Shown one piece after another: positions 18,526 to 28,070 of a stretch of 64,000 bases of DNA (the stretch's first letter is position 1; each line of letters begins with the position of its first letter). Source of the DNA: Xanthomonas cucurbitae (GTDB taxonomy: Bacteria; Pseudomonadota; Gammaproteobacteria; Xanthomonadales; Xanthomonadaceae); contig NZ_MDED01000020.1 of the NCBI RefSeq assembly GCF_002939885.1, forward strand, positions 22,416 to 86,415, read 5' to 3'. Under the pieces are notes generated by a model. It had not been told where the DNA came from. It ran no database searches and saw nothing but the letters and a program-made list of their open reading frames with translations. The translations under genes were made by a program, and so were the position numbers.

Positions 18526-19053
18526 TCAATGCTCCATTGCAGTGTCGGTGGCGCTACCAATTGCCGATTCCGGTTCTGCGTCGGTCTCGAACGTCGTCGC
18601 TGCAGCCGGCAAGGTGTACTCGGTGCCATCGCGCAGTGTCAGCACGCCATCGCTCAGGATCTCCCGATCGGCGCCGGCAGTGACCCAGGTCGCCTTGACG
18701 CGGCCGGCGCCGCGGTCGCCTTCCACGTCGAACACGAACTCTTCCCCGCTTGAGGTCATTCCCGTGCGCAGCAGATCCAGCCGCATGCTGCGGATCTGAC
18801 CAATATGTTCCTGCACCAGCGCATCGTCCTGCATGGCGCTGCGCGCCTGGTCGGCCAACAGCGACCAACCCATATTGACCAGCCACAGGGCCGCAGCCAG
18901 CACCACCACCCCGAACACGCTGGCGCAGGCCAGGATGCCGATCAGGCCAATGGCCACGCCGCTGCGCTTCTGCTCGGCGGCCGGGGCACGCGGTGCTGCG
19001 GTGTGCGCTGGCGCCGTTGGCAGCGGGGGCAAGGGCGGTGGGAGCGAGGACAT
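18526..19053 (-). CDS. Coa1-like membrane protein
   Basis: The ATG at 19053 (MSSLPPPLPPLPTAPA) gives 175 residues; the longer open frame upstream runs antisense to the NADH dehydrogenase gene region and is not credible. A proline-rich N-terminus precedes one membrane helix (about residues 31-60, VAIGLIGILACASVFGVVVL). The soluble part has the pattern VQEHIGQIRSMR, then EFVFDVEGDRGAGRVKATW, which resembles the cytochrome c oxidase assembly factor Coa1/Tim21 fold. Likely inner membrane with the domain outside. It is 2 bases from the NYN gene and surely co-transcribed. Fold assignment is tentative. Confidence 0.72.
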   Translation of the reverse strand: MSSLPPPLPPLPTAPAHTAAPRAPAAEQKRSGVAIGLIGILACASVFGVVVLAAALWLVNMGWSLLADQARSAMQDDALVQEHIGQIRSMRLDLLRTGMTSSGEEFVFDVEGDRGAGRVKATWVTAGADREILSDGVLTLRDGTEYTLPAAATTFETDAEPESAIGSATDTAMEH

Positions 19054-19173
19054 GCAAAGACCGTTGAAGGTGGATGCCACAGGATGCTGCAGGCGCGCCG
19101 TGCCCCAGGCGTCATGTTCATTGGCACCTTGGCATGCTGTAAAGCCCGCGTCGCGTTCCATCGGACTTCTACG

Positions 19174-20466
19174 ATGACCTCTTCCCCCTCCTCCGCTCCG
19201 CTGCATCTGGTCGTGGTAGGTGGTGGTTTTGCCGGTTTGTGGGCGACCCGCGCGCTCGACGATCCCGGCATCCGCATCACCCTGATCGATCGCCAGAATC
19301 ACCACCTGTTCCAGCCGCTGCTGTACCAGGTGGCCACCGCCGGCCTGTCGGCGCCGGACATCGCCGCACCCTTGCGACACATCCTGCGCGCGCAGCGCAA
19401 TGTCGAAGTACTGCTCGGCGATGTGGCCGACATCGCACCTGGCCGCCGCGAGGTGGTGCTGGCCGACGGCAAGACGGTCGGTTACGACCTGCTGCTGCTC
19501 GCCACCGGCGCCACCCATGCCTACTTCGGCAACGACCAGTGGGCCGAGCACGCACCCGGGTTGAAGACGCTACACGACGCGCTGGTCCTGCGCCGCAAGC
19601 TCCTGCTGGCCTTCGAGCGTGCCGAAGCCGAGACCGACCCTGCCGCACGCGCCGCCTGGCTGAGCTTTGCGGTGGTCGGCGGCGGCCCCACCGGCGTGGA
19701 ACTGGCCGGCACGCTGGCCGAGATCGCCCGCCACACGCTCAAGAACGAATTCCGCCACATCGACCCGCGCCAGGCACGCGTCCGCCTGGTCGAAGCCGGC
19801 CCGCGCGTATTGCCGTCGTTCCCGGAAGATTTGACCGACAAGGCACGCAAGCAGCTGGAGCGGCTGGGCGTGGAAGTACACACCGGCACCCCGGTGACGC
19901 AGATCGATGCGCTGGGCTACCAGCTCGGCCAGACCTTCGTGCCCGCGCGCACGGTGGTGTGGGCCGCCGGCGTGGCGGCCTCGCCGCTGGCGCGCACGCT
20001 GGGCGTGCCGCTGGACCGCGCCGGCCGGGTGCTGGTGGACCCGGACCTGAGCGTGCCCGGCCACCCGCAGATCTTCGTCGGCGGCGATCTGGCCTCGGTG
20101 CAGCAGAACGGCCGGCCGGTCCCGGGCGTGGCGCCAGCGGCCAAGCAGATGGGCAAGCACATCGCCAAGGCGATCCGTGCGCGTCAGCGCGGCCAGCCCG
20201 CGCCGGCTTTCCGGTACCAGGACTACGGCAACCTGGCCACCATCGGCCGCATGGCGGCCATCGTGCACGTGGGCAAGCTCAAGTTGTCCGGCATCGTGGC
20301 GTGGTGGTTCTGGCTGGCCGCGCATGTCTATTTCCTCATCGGCTTCCGCAACCGTTTCGTGGTGCTGGTGAACTGGGCGATGGCGTACTGGAGCTACCAG
20401 CGCGCCGCGCGCATCATCTTCGGCGGCGCCAGCGACGACCCGCCACCCAGCAGCAAGGACGGATGA
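19174..20466 (+). CDS. ndh: Type II NADH dehydrogenase (NDH-2)
   Basis: A 430-residue FAD flavoprotein that oxidises NADH and reduces quinone without pumping protons. The FAD-binding motif is VVVGGGFAGLWA near residue 13 and the NADH-binding motif VVGGGPTGVELAGTLAE near residue 167. Quinone-site and FAD residues are in FVGGDLASV and PGVAPAAKQMGKHIAKAI. The C-terminal hydrophobic helix (VAWWFWLAAHVYFLIGFRN) anchors it to the inner membrane. The start at 19174 is chosen because the preceding open frame lies across the divergent Coa1-like promoter region. Confidence 0.95.
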   Translation: MTSSPSSAPLHLVVVGGGFAGLWATRALDDPGIRITLIDRQNHHLFQPLLYQVATAGLSAPDIAAPLRHILRAQRNVEVLLGDVADIAPGRREVVLADGKTVGYDLLLLATGATHAYFGNDQWAEHAPGLKTLHDALVLRRKLLLAFERAEAETDPAARAAWLSFAVVGGGPTGVELAGTLAEIARHTLKNEFRHIDPRQARVRLVEAGPRVLPSFPEDLTDKARKQLERLGVEVHTGTPVTQIDALGYQLGQTFVPARTVVWAAGVAASPLARTLGVPLDRAGRVLVDPDLSVPGHPQIFVGGDLASVQQNGRPVPGVAPAAKQMGKHIAKAIRARQRGQPAPAFRYQDYGNLATIGRMAAIVHVGKLKLSGIVAWWFWLAAHVYFLIGFRNRFVVLVNWAMAYWSYQRAARIIFGGASDDPPPSSKDG

Positions 20467-20518
20467 CAGCGGCGCGTGCGGTACGCGATGCTGTGCGGCC
20501 CGATTCGATGGCCTGACC

Positions 20519-21133
20519 GTGGCGACTGCCTTGTTTCTGCTGGATCTGCTCGGCACCTTCGTGTTCGCCTTGAGTGGTGCGACGGTGGCGGTGCGCAATC
20601 GCCTGGACCTGTTCGGCGTGCTGGTGCTCTCGTGCGCGGCGGCGGTTTCCGGCGGCATCGTGCGCGATGTGCTGATCGGCGCTACCCCACCGGCCGCGTT
20701 GGTGCAGCCGCACTACCTGCTCACTGCCTGCCTGGCCGGCGTGGCCGGTTTCTACTGGCATGCGGCAGTGGAGCGGCTGCGCAACCCGGTGCAACTCTTC
20801 GATGCGGCGGGGCTGGCGCTGTTCGCGGTGTACGGCACCAGCAAGGCGCTGGACTATCACCTCAGCCCGCTCAGCGCGACCTTGCTGGGCATGCTCAGCG
20901 GCATCGGCGGTGGCATCGCGCGCGACCTGCTGGTGGCACGCACACCGGTAGTGTTACAGGCCGAACTGTATGCCGTGGCGGCGCTCGCCGGTGGCGGCCT
21001 GGTGGCGATCGGGCATGTGCTGGACGTACCGCAGGCCTGGTCGCTGGCCATCGGCGCCGGGGTCTGTTTCGGCCTGCGTTTCATGGCCATCCGCTATGGC
21101 TGGCATCTGCCGGTGGCGCGCTTGCCGGAGTGA
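20519..21133 (+). CDS. TRIC-type channel family protein (UPF0126, YicG-like)
   Basis: Starting with GTG at 20519, the 204-residue protein has about seven membrane helices arranged as two related halves, each with a glycine-rich GG-x-x-RD motif (SGGIVRDVLIG and GGGIARDLLVA). This is the bacterial trimeric intracellular cation channel family, formerly UPF0126. Members form homotrimeric cation-permeable channels in the inner membrane; the physiological role in bacteria is unclear. It follows ndh by 52 bases and may be co-transcribed. A strong bidirectional terminator lies downstream. Confidence 0.92.
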   Translation: MATALFLLDLLGTFVFALSGATVAVRNRLDLFGVLVLSCAAAVSGGIVRDVLIGATPPAALVQPHYLLTACLAGVAGFYWHAAVERLRNPVQLFDAAGLALFAVYGTSKALDYHLSPLSATLLGMLSGIGGGIARDLLVARTPVVLQAELYAVAALAGGGLVAIGHVLDVPQAWSLAIGAGVCFGLRFMAIRYGWHLPVARLPE

Positions 21134-21192
21134 GGTGCCGGCCAGCGCTTCGGGGCCAGGCGCCGCCCTCGCGCGCAATGCGCCGCAACGCA

Positions 21193-21219
21193 AAACGGCC
21201 CGGATCGCCCGGGCCGTTT
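21193..21219. terminator. Bidirectional terminator, TRIC gene and rpoH
   Basis: AAACGGCCCGG (21193-21203) pairs perfectly with CCGGGCCGTTT (21209-21219) across a 5-base loop; short A and T tracts flank both sides. It serves both convergent genes. Confidence 0.85.
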
Positions 21220-21247
21220 GTGCAGGGGTTACCGCCTATCGACTGGA

Positions 21248-22123
<876 letters not shown>

Positions 22124-22321
22124 AGGCACCATCTTAGCAGTCGAACTATTGGACTGCCGGGTATAGAAAGAGTTCCCAGCGTTCCATTCATAGGACATTC
22201 GGGCTTGAGATCCCCACGGCGTTCCACCGTAGAACTCCCCGATTTCAAGGCCTACGCTACCACCGCCGCCCTGCGCAGACCGTGACAAAACGGCCGCCAA
22301 TGCGCCCGGCGCTGGCGCCGT

Positions 22322-23047
22322 TCAGCCGGCGGCCGAGGTTGTGTCCAGCGCGTTGCGGGGCGGCAGCGACCAGTCGATCAGGCCCAGACCACGGCGCTGC
22401 AGATGCTCGTTGGTCCTGGAGAAATGCGTGCACCCCAGGAAACCGCGATGCGCCGACAGCGGCGAAGGATGCGGCGCCTTGAACACCCGGTGCCGGGCCT
22501 GGTCGATGACCTTGCCCTTGGACTGTGCATAGCTGCCCCACAGCAGGAACACCAGGCCCTCGCGCTCGCGGTTGAGGGTCTCCACCACATGGTCGGTGAA
22601 GCCTTCCCAGCCCTTGTTCTGGTGCGCGCCGGCACGGCCCTGCTCCACCGTCAGCACCGCGTTGAGCAGCAACACGCCCTGCCGCGCCCACGGCATCAGA
22701 TAGCCATGATCGGGACGCGGGATGCCCAGATCGGCCTGGATTTCCTTGTAGATATTGAGCAACGACGGCGGCACCGGCACGCCCGGCAGCACCGAAAAGC
22801 ACAGCCCATGCGCCTGGTCTTCGCCGTGATACGGGTCCTGCCCGAGGATCACCACCTTGACCTGATCGAACGGGGTGGCATCGAAGGCGGCGAAGATCTG
22901 CGGGCCGGGCGGAAATACCCGCGCGCCGGCCGCCTTGCGCTGACGCAGGAAAGCGGAGAGCTCCTGCATTTCCGGGCGCAGCAACCAATCGCCCACCTTT
23001 GCCTTCCACGACGGTTCCAGCTGGATGCGCCCTTCCACTTCGCTCAT
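22322..23047 (-). CDS. ung: Uracil-DNA glycosylase, family 1
   Basis: A 241-residue monofunctional glycosylase that removes uracil from DNA. The catalytic water-activating motif is [14 protein letters not shown] with the key Asp, the uracil-binding [21 protein letters not shown] follows (VLTVE replaces the common LLTVR), and the DNA-intercalation loop is [11 protein letters not shown] with the catalytic His. Full length with no signal peptide. Its start overlaps the stop of the upstream response-regulator gene by ATGA, so the two are translationally coupled. Confidence 0.97.
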   Translation of the reverse strand: MSEVEGRIQLEPSWKAKVGDWLLRPEMQELSAFLRQRKAAGARVFPPGPQIFAAFDATPFDQVKVVILGQDPYHGEDQAHGLCFSVLPGVPVPPSLLNIYKEIQADLGIPRPDHGYLMPWARQGVLLLNAVLTVEQGRAGAHQNKGWEGFTDHVVETLNREREGLVFLLWGSYAQSKGKVIDQARHRVFKAPHPSPLSAHRGFLGCTHFSRTNEHLQRRGLGLIDWSLPPRNALDTTSAAG

Positions 23048-23886
23048 AGCGTGACAGCCTGATCCTCAAGACGGGCCAGCCGCAGCTGGAACAGCACCTT
23101 GGTCACCAGCAGGCGTTCTTCGATGGGCTTTTGCACCAGATCGTTGGCACCGGCACGCAGCAGCTCGGATTGGTTGCGCGGGTTGGTGTCGCCGGTCATC
23201 ACCAGCACCGGCAGGCGGCGCTTGCCGTAGGCGAAGTCGATCCGGATGCGCTCGACCACATCGCGCCCGTTGAGCTCGCCCTTGAGGGTGACGTCGGTCA
23301 GCACCACGTCGATGCGGCGCTCGGTGCGGCCCAGCGATTCGGCGGTGAGCAGCGCGAACGCATCTTCGGCGGTGAGCACGTGCACCACTTTCAGGCTCTG
23401 CCGTTCGAGCATGCGCTTGGTCGCCTCGGCCACCACGCGGCTGTCCTCGATGTACAACACGGTGGCACCCACCACCGGCTCGGGCTGCACGTAGCCGCGG
23501 ATGAAGGTGGCCAGCGCTTCGTGGCCCAACGCCTTGTCGAAATAGTCGGTGACGTATTCGGTGAAGCGGCGTTCGACCAGATGCTGTTGCGCATCGCCAG
23601 ACACCACGATCACCGGCACATAGGCCTGGCCGGCCGCTTCGCGCACGCTGCGCGCCAGCGCCAGGCCATCGCCATCGGGCAGGGACAGCGAGGTGGTGAC
23701 CAGATCCATGGCGCCGGCTTCCAGCGCATCGCGCGCGTCGGCGATGCTGGCGCAGCCGATCACCTGCACATTGGGCAGGTCGCGCTTGAGCACGTCGGCA
23801 ATGAGCTTGCGCACCAGCTTCGAGCCATCGACGACCATCACGCGCGGTGCATCGCTGATGAGGTGCTTGAGATCTGGTGGGTGCAT
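23044..23886 (-). CDS. Dual-receiver response regulator, first receiver degenerate
   Basis: The ATG at 23886 ([11 protein letters not shown]) gives 280 residues consisting of two CheY-like receiver domains and nothing else. Receiver 2 (about 142-275) is intact: acidic pair Glu147/Asp148, phospho-acceptor Asp198 in [14 protein letters not shown], Thr231 and Lys253. Receiver 1 (about 14-135) has only one residue of the acidic pair (VVDGS, Asp20) and a serine, Ser66 in [14 protein letters not shown], where the acceptor aspartate should be. It thus probably cannot be phosphorylated there. No output domain or histidine kinase is nearby. It sits between ftsX (9-base gap) and ung (ATGA overlap), a genetic context of division and DNA repair. 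Confidence 0.9.
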   Translation of the reverse strand: MHPPDLKHLISDAPRVMVVDGSKLVRKLIADVLKRDLPNVQVIGCASIADARDALEAGAMDLVTTSLSLPDGDGLALARSVREAAGQAYVPVIVVSGDAQQHLVERRFTEYVTDYFDKALGHEALATFIRGYVQPEPVVGATVLYIEDSRVVAEATKRMLERQSLKVVHVLTAEDAFALLTAESLGRTERRIDVVLTDVTLKGELNGRDVVERIRIDFAYGKRRLPVLVMTGDTNPRNQSELLRAGANDLVQKPIEERLLVTKVLFQLRLARLEDQAVTL

Positions 23887-23894
23887 GGCAGGCC

Positions 23895-24845
23895 TCAGGT
23901 CTCGGTGGGACGGGTCTGGCGGAGGAAGTGGCCGGTGACCAGCCAGGCCCCCAGCCAACCCAGGACCAGGGTACCGACAAGCACCGTCACAGAATGCAGC
24001 AGATCCAGCCCGTGCAGCGTAAAGGAGCTGCCGTAGCTATCGGCCAACGTGGCCAGTGGCGCACGCAATGCCAGGCCCGATGCGGCGATCAAGGCGAGCG
24101 CGACCGCGCCAGCACCCAGGCCATACCACGCGCCCAGATACAGGAACGGGCGGCGGATGAAGCCGTCGCTGGCGCCGAGCAGCTGCAGCACGCCGATCTC
24201 TTCGCGCCGCGACTGGATGTCCAGCCGCACGGTGTTGCCAACCACCAGCACCGCGCCGATGCCGAGCAGCGCCGACAGCACCTGCACCAGGCGCTCGCCG
24301 AAGTGCAGCCAGCCATCCAGCCGCTTGCGCCACAGCGCATCGTGCTGCACCTGGTCGGCCTGCGGCAGCGCCTGCAAGGCGCCGGCCAGTTGCGCATCGT
24401 CGGTGGCGTCGGCCGGGGTCACGACCAGCAGCGTGGGCAGCGGGTTGTCGCCCAGCACGTCGATCGCCTCGTCCAGCTTGGCGCTCTCGCGCAGCTCGGC
24501 CAGCCCCTGCGCCGGCGTGCGCACGGTGACCTGTGCCACGTCCGGGCGCGCACGCAGCTGGCCGGCCAGCGCCTGCGCCGCATCGGCAGCCACATCCACC
24601 TTCAGGAACAGATTGATCTCGCGCGACTGCTGCACGCTGCCGGCCAGCAGCTTGACGTTGTCCAGCGCGATCGACAGCCCCAGCGGCAGTGCCAACGCCA
24701 AGGCCATCACCACGATGGTCAGCAAGGTGGCCCATGGCTTGCGCATCGCGCGGCCCAGGCTGAAGGCGATGCTGTGCAGATGGTGGTCGACCCAAACGCC
24801 AACGCGCGAGGGTGCCACCGCTTCGGTATTGGCAAGCTTGCTCAT
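23895..24845 (-). CDS. ftsX: Cell division protein FtsX
   Basis: A 316-residue polytopic membrane partner of the FtsE ATPase. It has a cytosolic N-terminal part, a first membrane helix (WATLLTIVVMALALALPLGL, about 39-58), a periplasmic domain of about 120 residues, and three more helices in the C-terminal half, with the FtsX motif RLDIQSRREEIGVLQLLGAS between helices. FtsEX couples ATP hydrolysis to activation of septal peptidoglycan amidases. The start overlaps the ftsE stop by ATGA. Confidence 0.95.
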   Translation of the reverse strand: MSKLANTEAVAPSRVGVWVDHHLHSIAFSLGRAMRKPWATLLTIVVMALALALPLGLSIALDNVKLLAGSVQQSREINLFLKVDVAADAAQALAGQLRARPDVAQVTVRTPAQGLAELRESAKLDEAIDVLGDNPLPTLLVVTPADATDDAQLAGALQALPQADQVQHDALWRKRLDGWLHFGERLVQVLSALLGIGAVLVVGNTVRLDIQSRREEIGVLQLLGASDGFIRRPFLYLGAWYGLGAGAVALALIAASGLALRAPLATLADSYGSSFTLHGLDLLHSVTVLVGTLVLGWLGAWLVTGHFLRQTRPTET

Positions 24846-25528
24846 TCGGCCAGATCCTGCGGCGAGATGTCGTCGACCAGGCGACCGTGGTCCAGGATCA
24901 GCACACGCTTGCGCATCTGCTTGAGCAGCGCCAGGTCGTGGCTGACCACCAGCACGCTGGTGCCGCGGGCAGGCAGTTCGGCGAACAGCTGCATGATCTC
25001 CGCGGCCAGGGCCGGGTCGAGGTTGCCGGTGGGTTCGTCGGCCACCAGCAGGCGCGGCTCGCCGACGATGGCACGGGCGATGCCCACGCGTTGCTGTTCG
25101 CCGGCGGAGAGTTGCGATGGCAAGGCTTTCTCACGATGGGCCAGGCCGATGCGTTCCAGCGCCGAGCGCACGCGCTTGCCGATCTCGGCGCGGCGGGTGC
25201 CACGCAGGATCAGCGGCAGCGCCACGTTCTCGGCAATGCTGCGGTCGTTGAGCAGACGGTGGTCCTGATACACCGCACCCACCTGCCGGCGATGCAGCGG
25301 AATCTGCCGGCCACGCACCTTGAGCAGGTTGCGCTCGCCCAGCAGCACCGTGCCGTGGCTGGGCCGCTCGCTGAGGTGGATCAATTTGAGCAAGGTACTT
25401 TTGCCGGCGCCGGAGTGGCCGGTCACGAACAGCATCTCGCCATCGGCCACTTCGAAGCTGACCTCGGTCAGCGCCTGGTGGCCACCGGCGTAGTGCTTGC
25501 TGACGTTGTCGAAACGCAGAACGGTCAT
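24842..25528 (-). CDS. ftsE: Cell division ATP-binding protein FtsE
   Basis: A 228-residue ABC ATPase. Walker A is GHSGAGKST (about residues 37-45), the signature is LSAGEQQRVGIARA, Walker B is LLVADEPTGNLD, and the His switch is in VSHDLALL. It begins with VLRFDNVSKHY, as FtsE usually does. It associates with FtsX on the inner face of the membrane at the division site. It lies 75 bases downstream of rhlB on the same strand and is translationally coupled to ftsX. Confidence 0.96.
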   Translation of the reverse strand: MTVLRFDNVSKHYAGGHQALTEVSFEVADGEMLFVTGHSGAGKSTLLKLIHLSERPSHGTVLLGERNLLKVRGRQIPLHRRQVGAVYQDHRLLNDRSIAENVALPLILRGTRRAEIGKRVRSALERIGLAHREKALPSQLSAGEQQRVGIARAIVGEPRLLVADEPTGNLDPALAAEIMQLFAELPARGTSVLVVSHDLALLKQMRKRVLILDHGRLVDDISPQDLAE

Positions 25529-25603
25529 TCAGCGATTATGCCGGAGCGCCAGCGCTTGCGTCGCATCGCCGACCACCGGCGATGCGATTGCTTCGCCCGG
25601 ACG

Positions 25604-27313
25604 TCAGTTGCCCGACACCAGCGAGCGCAGGCGGCGTCCGATCCGGCTCAGCAACGACGGGCTGCCGGCCGGCTTGGCTGCGGCACGCACCGGCTTGGCG
25701 ACCACCTGGGTGGGCTTGCGCGGCGCGGCGGGTGCCGGCACGGGCGTGGATGCCACGACCGGCTCGCCCCCTTCGACCGGCCGGCCGTTGCGACGACGAC
25801 GGCGCTTGCGCGGCGCGCGCTCGGCGTCGCTGACGATCGTCGAGGGTGCCTGTTCGGCCGCTGCCGCTACCACGGGTGCGGCGGCGGGCGTTGCAGCCGC
25901 CTCGCCTTCCACCCGCGGCTTGCGGCGCGGACGCGGCTTGCCATCGGCACTGCCGCCTTCACGACGACCGCCACCACTGCGCGAACCGCCACCGCCCGGA
26001 CCGCTGCGACCGCCGCCACGGCGGGCTTCATCGGCCGCACGCTGTTCGCGTGCCTCGCGGAAGATGGTGCCCACGCTGTCGCCAGCGTCGGCGTCGGCGT
26101 CTTCGCCTTCCACCGGCGTGCGCGGCGCGCGCGGCAGCGGGGTCAGCAATTCGGAGGTCACCGGCTCGACCGGGATCTTCTGCTCGATGTAGGCCTCGAT
26201 GTCCGGCAGGCTCATTGCGTAGCGCTCGCAGGCGAAGCTGATCGCATCGCCCTCCTCGCCCAGGCGCGCGGTGCGGCCGATGCGGTGCACGTAGTCTTCC
26301 GCATCGAACGGCAGGTCGTAGTTGTAGACGTACTTGACCCCGTCGATATGCAGGCCGCGCGCGGCCACGTCGGTGGCCACCAGGATCTCCAGCTGGCCCT
26401 TCTGGAAGCGGTTGAGCAGCGACTCGCGCTTTTTCTGCGGCACGTCGCCCGACAGCACGCCCACCCGGTAGCCATGACGCTCCAGGGTGCGCGCCACCCG
26501 CTCCACGAACGCCTTGGTGTTGACGAACACCATGGTGCGCGCGCCTTCGCTGCGCGAGAGCAGGCCCAGCAGCAGCGTCTGCTTCTCTTCGTCGGAGGGG
26601 AAGTAAATGCGCTGGCGCACCCGTGCGGCGGTGATGGTCTCGGTCTCCACCACCAGCTTTTCCGGCTCGTTCATGTGCTCGTAGGCCAGCTCCAGCACGC
26701 GGTGGCTGAGGGTGGCCGAGAACAGCAGGGTCTGGCGGGTGCCGCGCTCGGGCATGCGCCGTAGCAGGAAGCGGATGTCCTTGATGAAGCCCAGGTCGAA
26801 CATGCGGTCGGCTTCGTCCAGCACGCAGATCTCGCAGGCGTGCAGCGAGACAACCTTGTGCTGCTTGACGTAGTCGATCAGCCGGCCCGGCGTGGCGATG
26901 ATGACGTCCACGCCCTGTTGCAGCAGCTCGCGCTGCTTGTCGTAGTCCACCCCGCCGTAGACCAGCGCAAAGCGCAGCCCCAGCTCGGCGCCGAACTTGA
27001 CCGCATCCTTGTGGATCTGGATGGCCAGCTCGCGGGTGGGCGCCAGGATCAGCGCGCGCGGGTCCTCCGGCTTGCGGTCGGCCAGCGCCGGGCGGCTCAG
27101 CAGGCGGTTCATCACCGCCACCAGGAACGCCAGCGTCTTGCCGGTGCCGGTCTGCGCCTGGCCGGCGACGTCACCGCCGGGCAGGGCCACCGGCAGGGTG
27201 AGCGCCTGGATCGGGGTACAGCGGGTGAACCCGGCGCTCTCCAGCCCGGCGACCAGCGCCGGATGCAGCTCGAACGAGGAAAAAGTCAAATCAGTCAGCG
27301 GTTTGTCGCTCAT
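25604..27313 (-). CDS. rhlB: DEAD-box RNA helicase RhlB
   Basis: From [18 protein letters not shown] (ATG 27313) the protein is 569 residues. Helicase motifs appear in order: Q motif ([12 protein letters not shown]), I (AQTGTGKT), Ia (PTRELAIQI), II (DEAD), III (SAT), and VI ([10 protein letters not shown]). After about residue 400 comes a long low-complexity tail rich in Arg, Gly, Ala and Pro, with [19 protein letters not shown] and basic clusters RKRRRRR, likely an additional RNA-binding region or RNase E contact. Xanthomonad RhlB is longer than the E. coli protein (about 420) for this reason. It is divergent from trxA, as in many gammaproteobacteria. Confidence 0.94.
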   Translation of the reverse strand: MSDKPLTDLTFSSFELHPALVAGLESAGFTRCTPIQALTLPVALPGGDVAGQAQTGTGKTLAFLVAVMNRLLSRPALADRKPEDPRALILAPTRELAIQIHKDAVKFGAELGLRFALVYGGVDYDKQRELLQQGVDVIIATPGRLIDYVKQHKVVSLHACEICVLDEADRMFDLGFIKDIRFLLRRMPERGTRQTLLFSATLSHRVLELAYEHMNEPEKLVVETETITAARVRQRIYFPSDEEKQTLLLGLLSRSEGARTMVFVNTKAFVERVARTLERHGYRVGVLSGDVPQKKRESLLNRFQKGQLEILVATDVAARGLHIDGVKYVYNYDLPFDAEDYVHRIGRTARLGEEGDAISFACERYAMSLPDIEAYIEQKIPVEPVTSELLTPLPRAPRTPVEGEDADADAGDSVGTIFREAREQRAADEARRGGGRSGPGGGGSRSGGGRREGGSADGKPRPRRKPRVEGEAAATPAAAPVVAAAAEQAPSTIVSDAERAPRKRRRRRNGRPVEGGEPVVASTPVPAPAAPRKPTQVVAKPVRAAAKPAGSPSLLSRIGRRLRSLVSGN

Positions 27314-27510
27314 TATTCCGTCTTCATAAGGCGCCCTGGGCAGCCCGGGCGCGGCTTGCATCAATGCCGACAGCGTCGCAAACTGCGGCTCTTGTGGCGG
27401 ACAGCGCGGCTTCAGAAGTGACTCTTGATTCAGTCGCGCAATGCCCCAGTTTAACGCAATGTGGCGGCCTGCCCGATCGGGTGGGCCGTTTGGTTTCCAG
27501 GAGACCCAAC

Positions 27511-27852
27511 GTGAGCGACAAGGTTCAACATGTCGGCGATGCCGACTTCGAGACAGCGGTACTGCAATCGGGCGAACCGGTTCTGGTGGATTTCTGGGCC
27601 GAATGGTGCGGCCCGTGCAAGATGATTGCCCCGGTGCTGGACGATCTGGCCGACACCTACCAGGGCAGGCTCAAGGTTGCCAAGGTCAATGTAGACCAGA
27701 ACCGCGCCCTGGCCATCAAATATCATGTGCGCTCCATTCCGATGCTGCTGCTGTTCAAGGATGGTCAGGTGCAGGCCACCCAGATCGGGGCGGTCGGCAA
27801 GGGCCAGTTGACCCAGATGATCGACAAGACCCTCGGCGGTGCCGTCGCCTGA
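27511..27852 (+). CDS. trxA: Thioredoxin
   Basis: The GTG at 27511 follows a CCAGGAGA ribosome-binding site, giving 113 residues. The active site WCGPCK is near residue 34, the cis-proline is in [12 protein letters not shown], and the fold is complete. It reduces disulfides in the cytosol using electrons from thioredoxin reductase. It lies between rhlB (divergent) and rho (same strand), the common order rhlB-trxA-rho. The open frame continuing upstream to 27364 is not supported by any similarity or start signal. Confidence 0.97.
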   Translation: MSDKVQHVGDADFETAVLQSGEPVLVDFWAEWCGPCKMIAPVLDDLADTYQGRLKVAKVNVDQNRALAIKYHVRSIPMLLLFKDGQVQATQIGAVGKGQLTQMIDKTLGGAVA

Positions 27853-27855
27853 GTG

Positions 27856-27883
27856 GCCGGGCGCCCGGCGTTGGGCGCCCGGC
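27856..27883 (+). terminator. GC-rich hairpin after trxA
   Basis: GCCGGGCGCCC (27856-27866) and GGGCGCCCGGC (27873-27883) form a perfect 11-bp stem with a 6-base loop, 4 bases after the trxA stop. There is no T-tract, so termination may be partial. Confidence 0.6.
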
Positions 27884-27989
27884 GCGGTTCGCCGGCGGTT
27901 AAATCCGGCCTGAGCCAGTGCTTGCGCGGTTGCGCGCAGCGGTGATAGTGTCAGTGGGTCCGGCACACGTTCGTGCGCCGCCGCACCCC

Positions 27990-28007
27990 TCTAGAAGCTC
28001 TTCTAGA
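27990..28007 (+). promoter_or_regulatory. Perfect inverted repeat in the rho leader
   Basis: TCTAGAAG (27990-27997) and CTTCTAGA (28000-28007) are exact reverse complements around a 2-base centre, 63 bases before the rho start. It could be an operator or part of the structured leader through which Rho represses its own synthesis. Confidence 0.45.
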
Positions 28008-28070
28008 CTCCCATCTACCAATAGTTCGCCCCCTAGCTGGGCGCTCGCACCTTAGCGAGGAATCACGCAC

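Noticed and set aside
22239..22248. Sigma32-like -35 (CTTGAAA) upstream of rpoH on the minus strand
   Set aside because: No matching CCCCAT-type -10 at the right distance.
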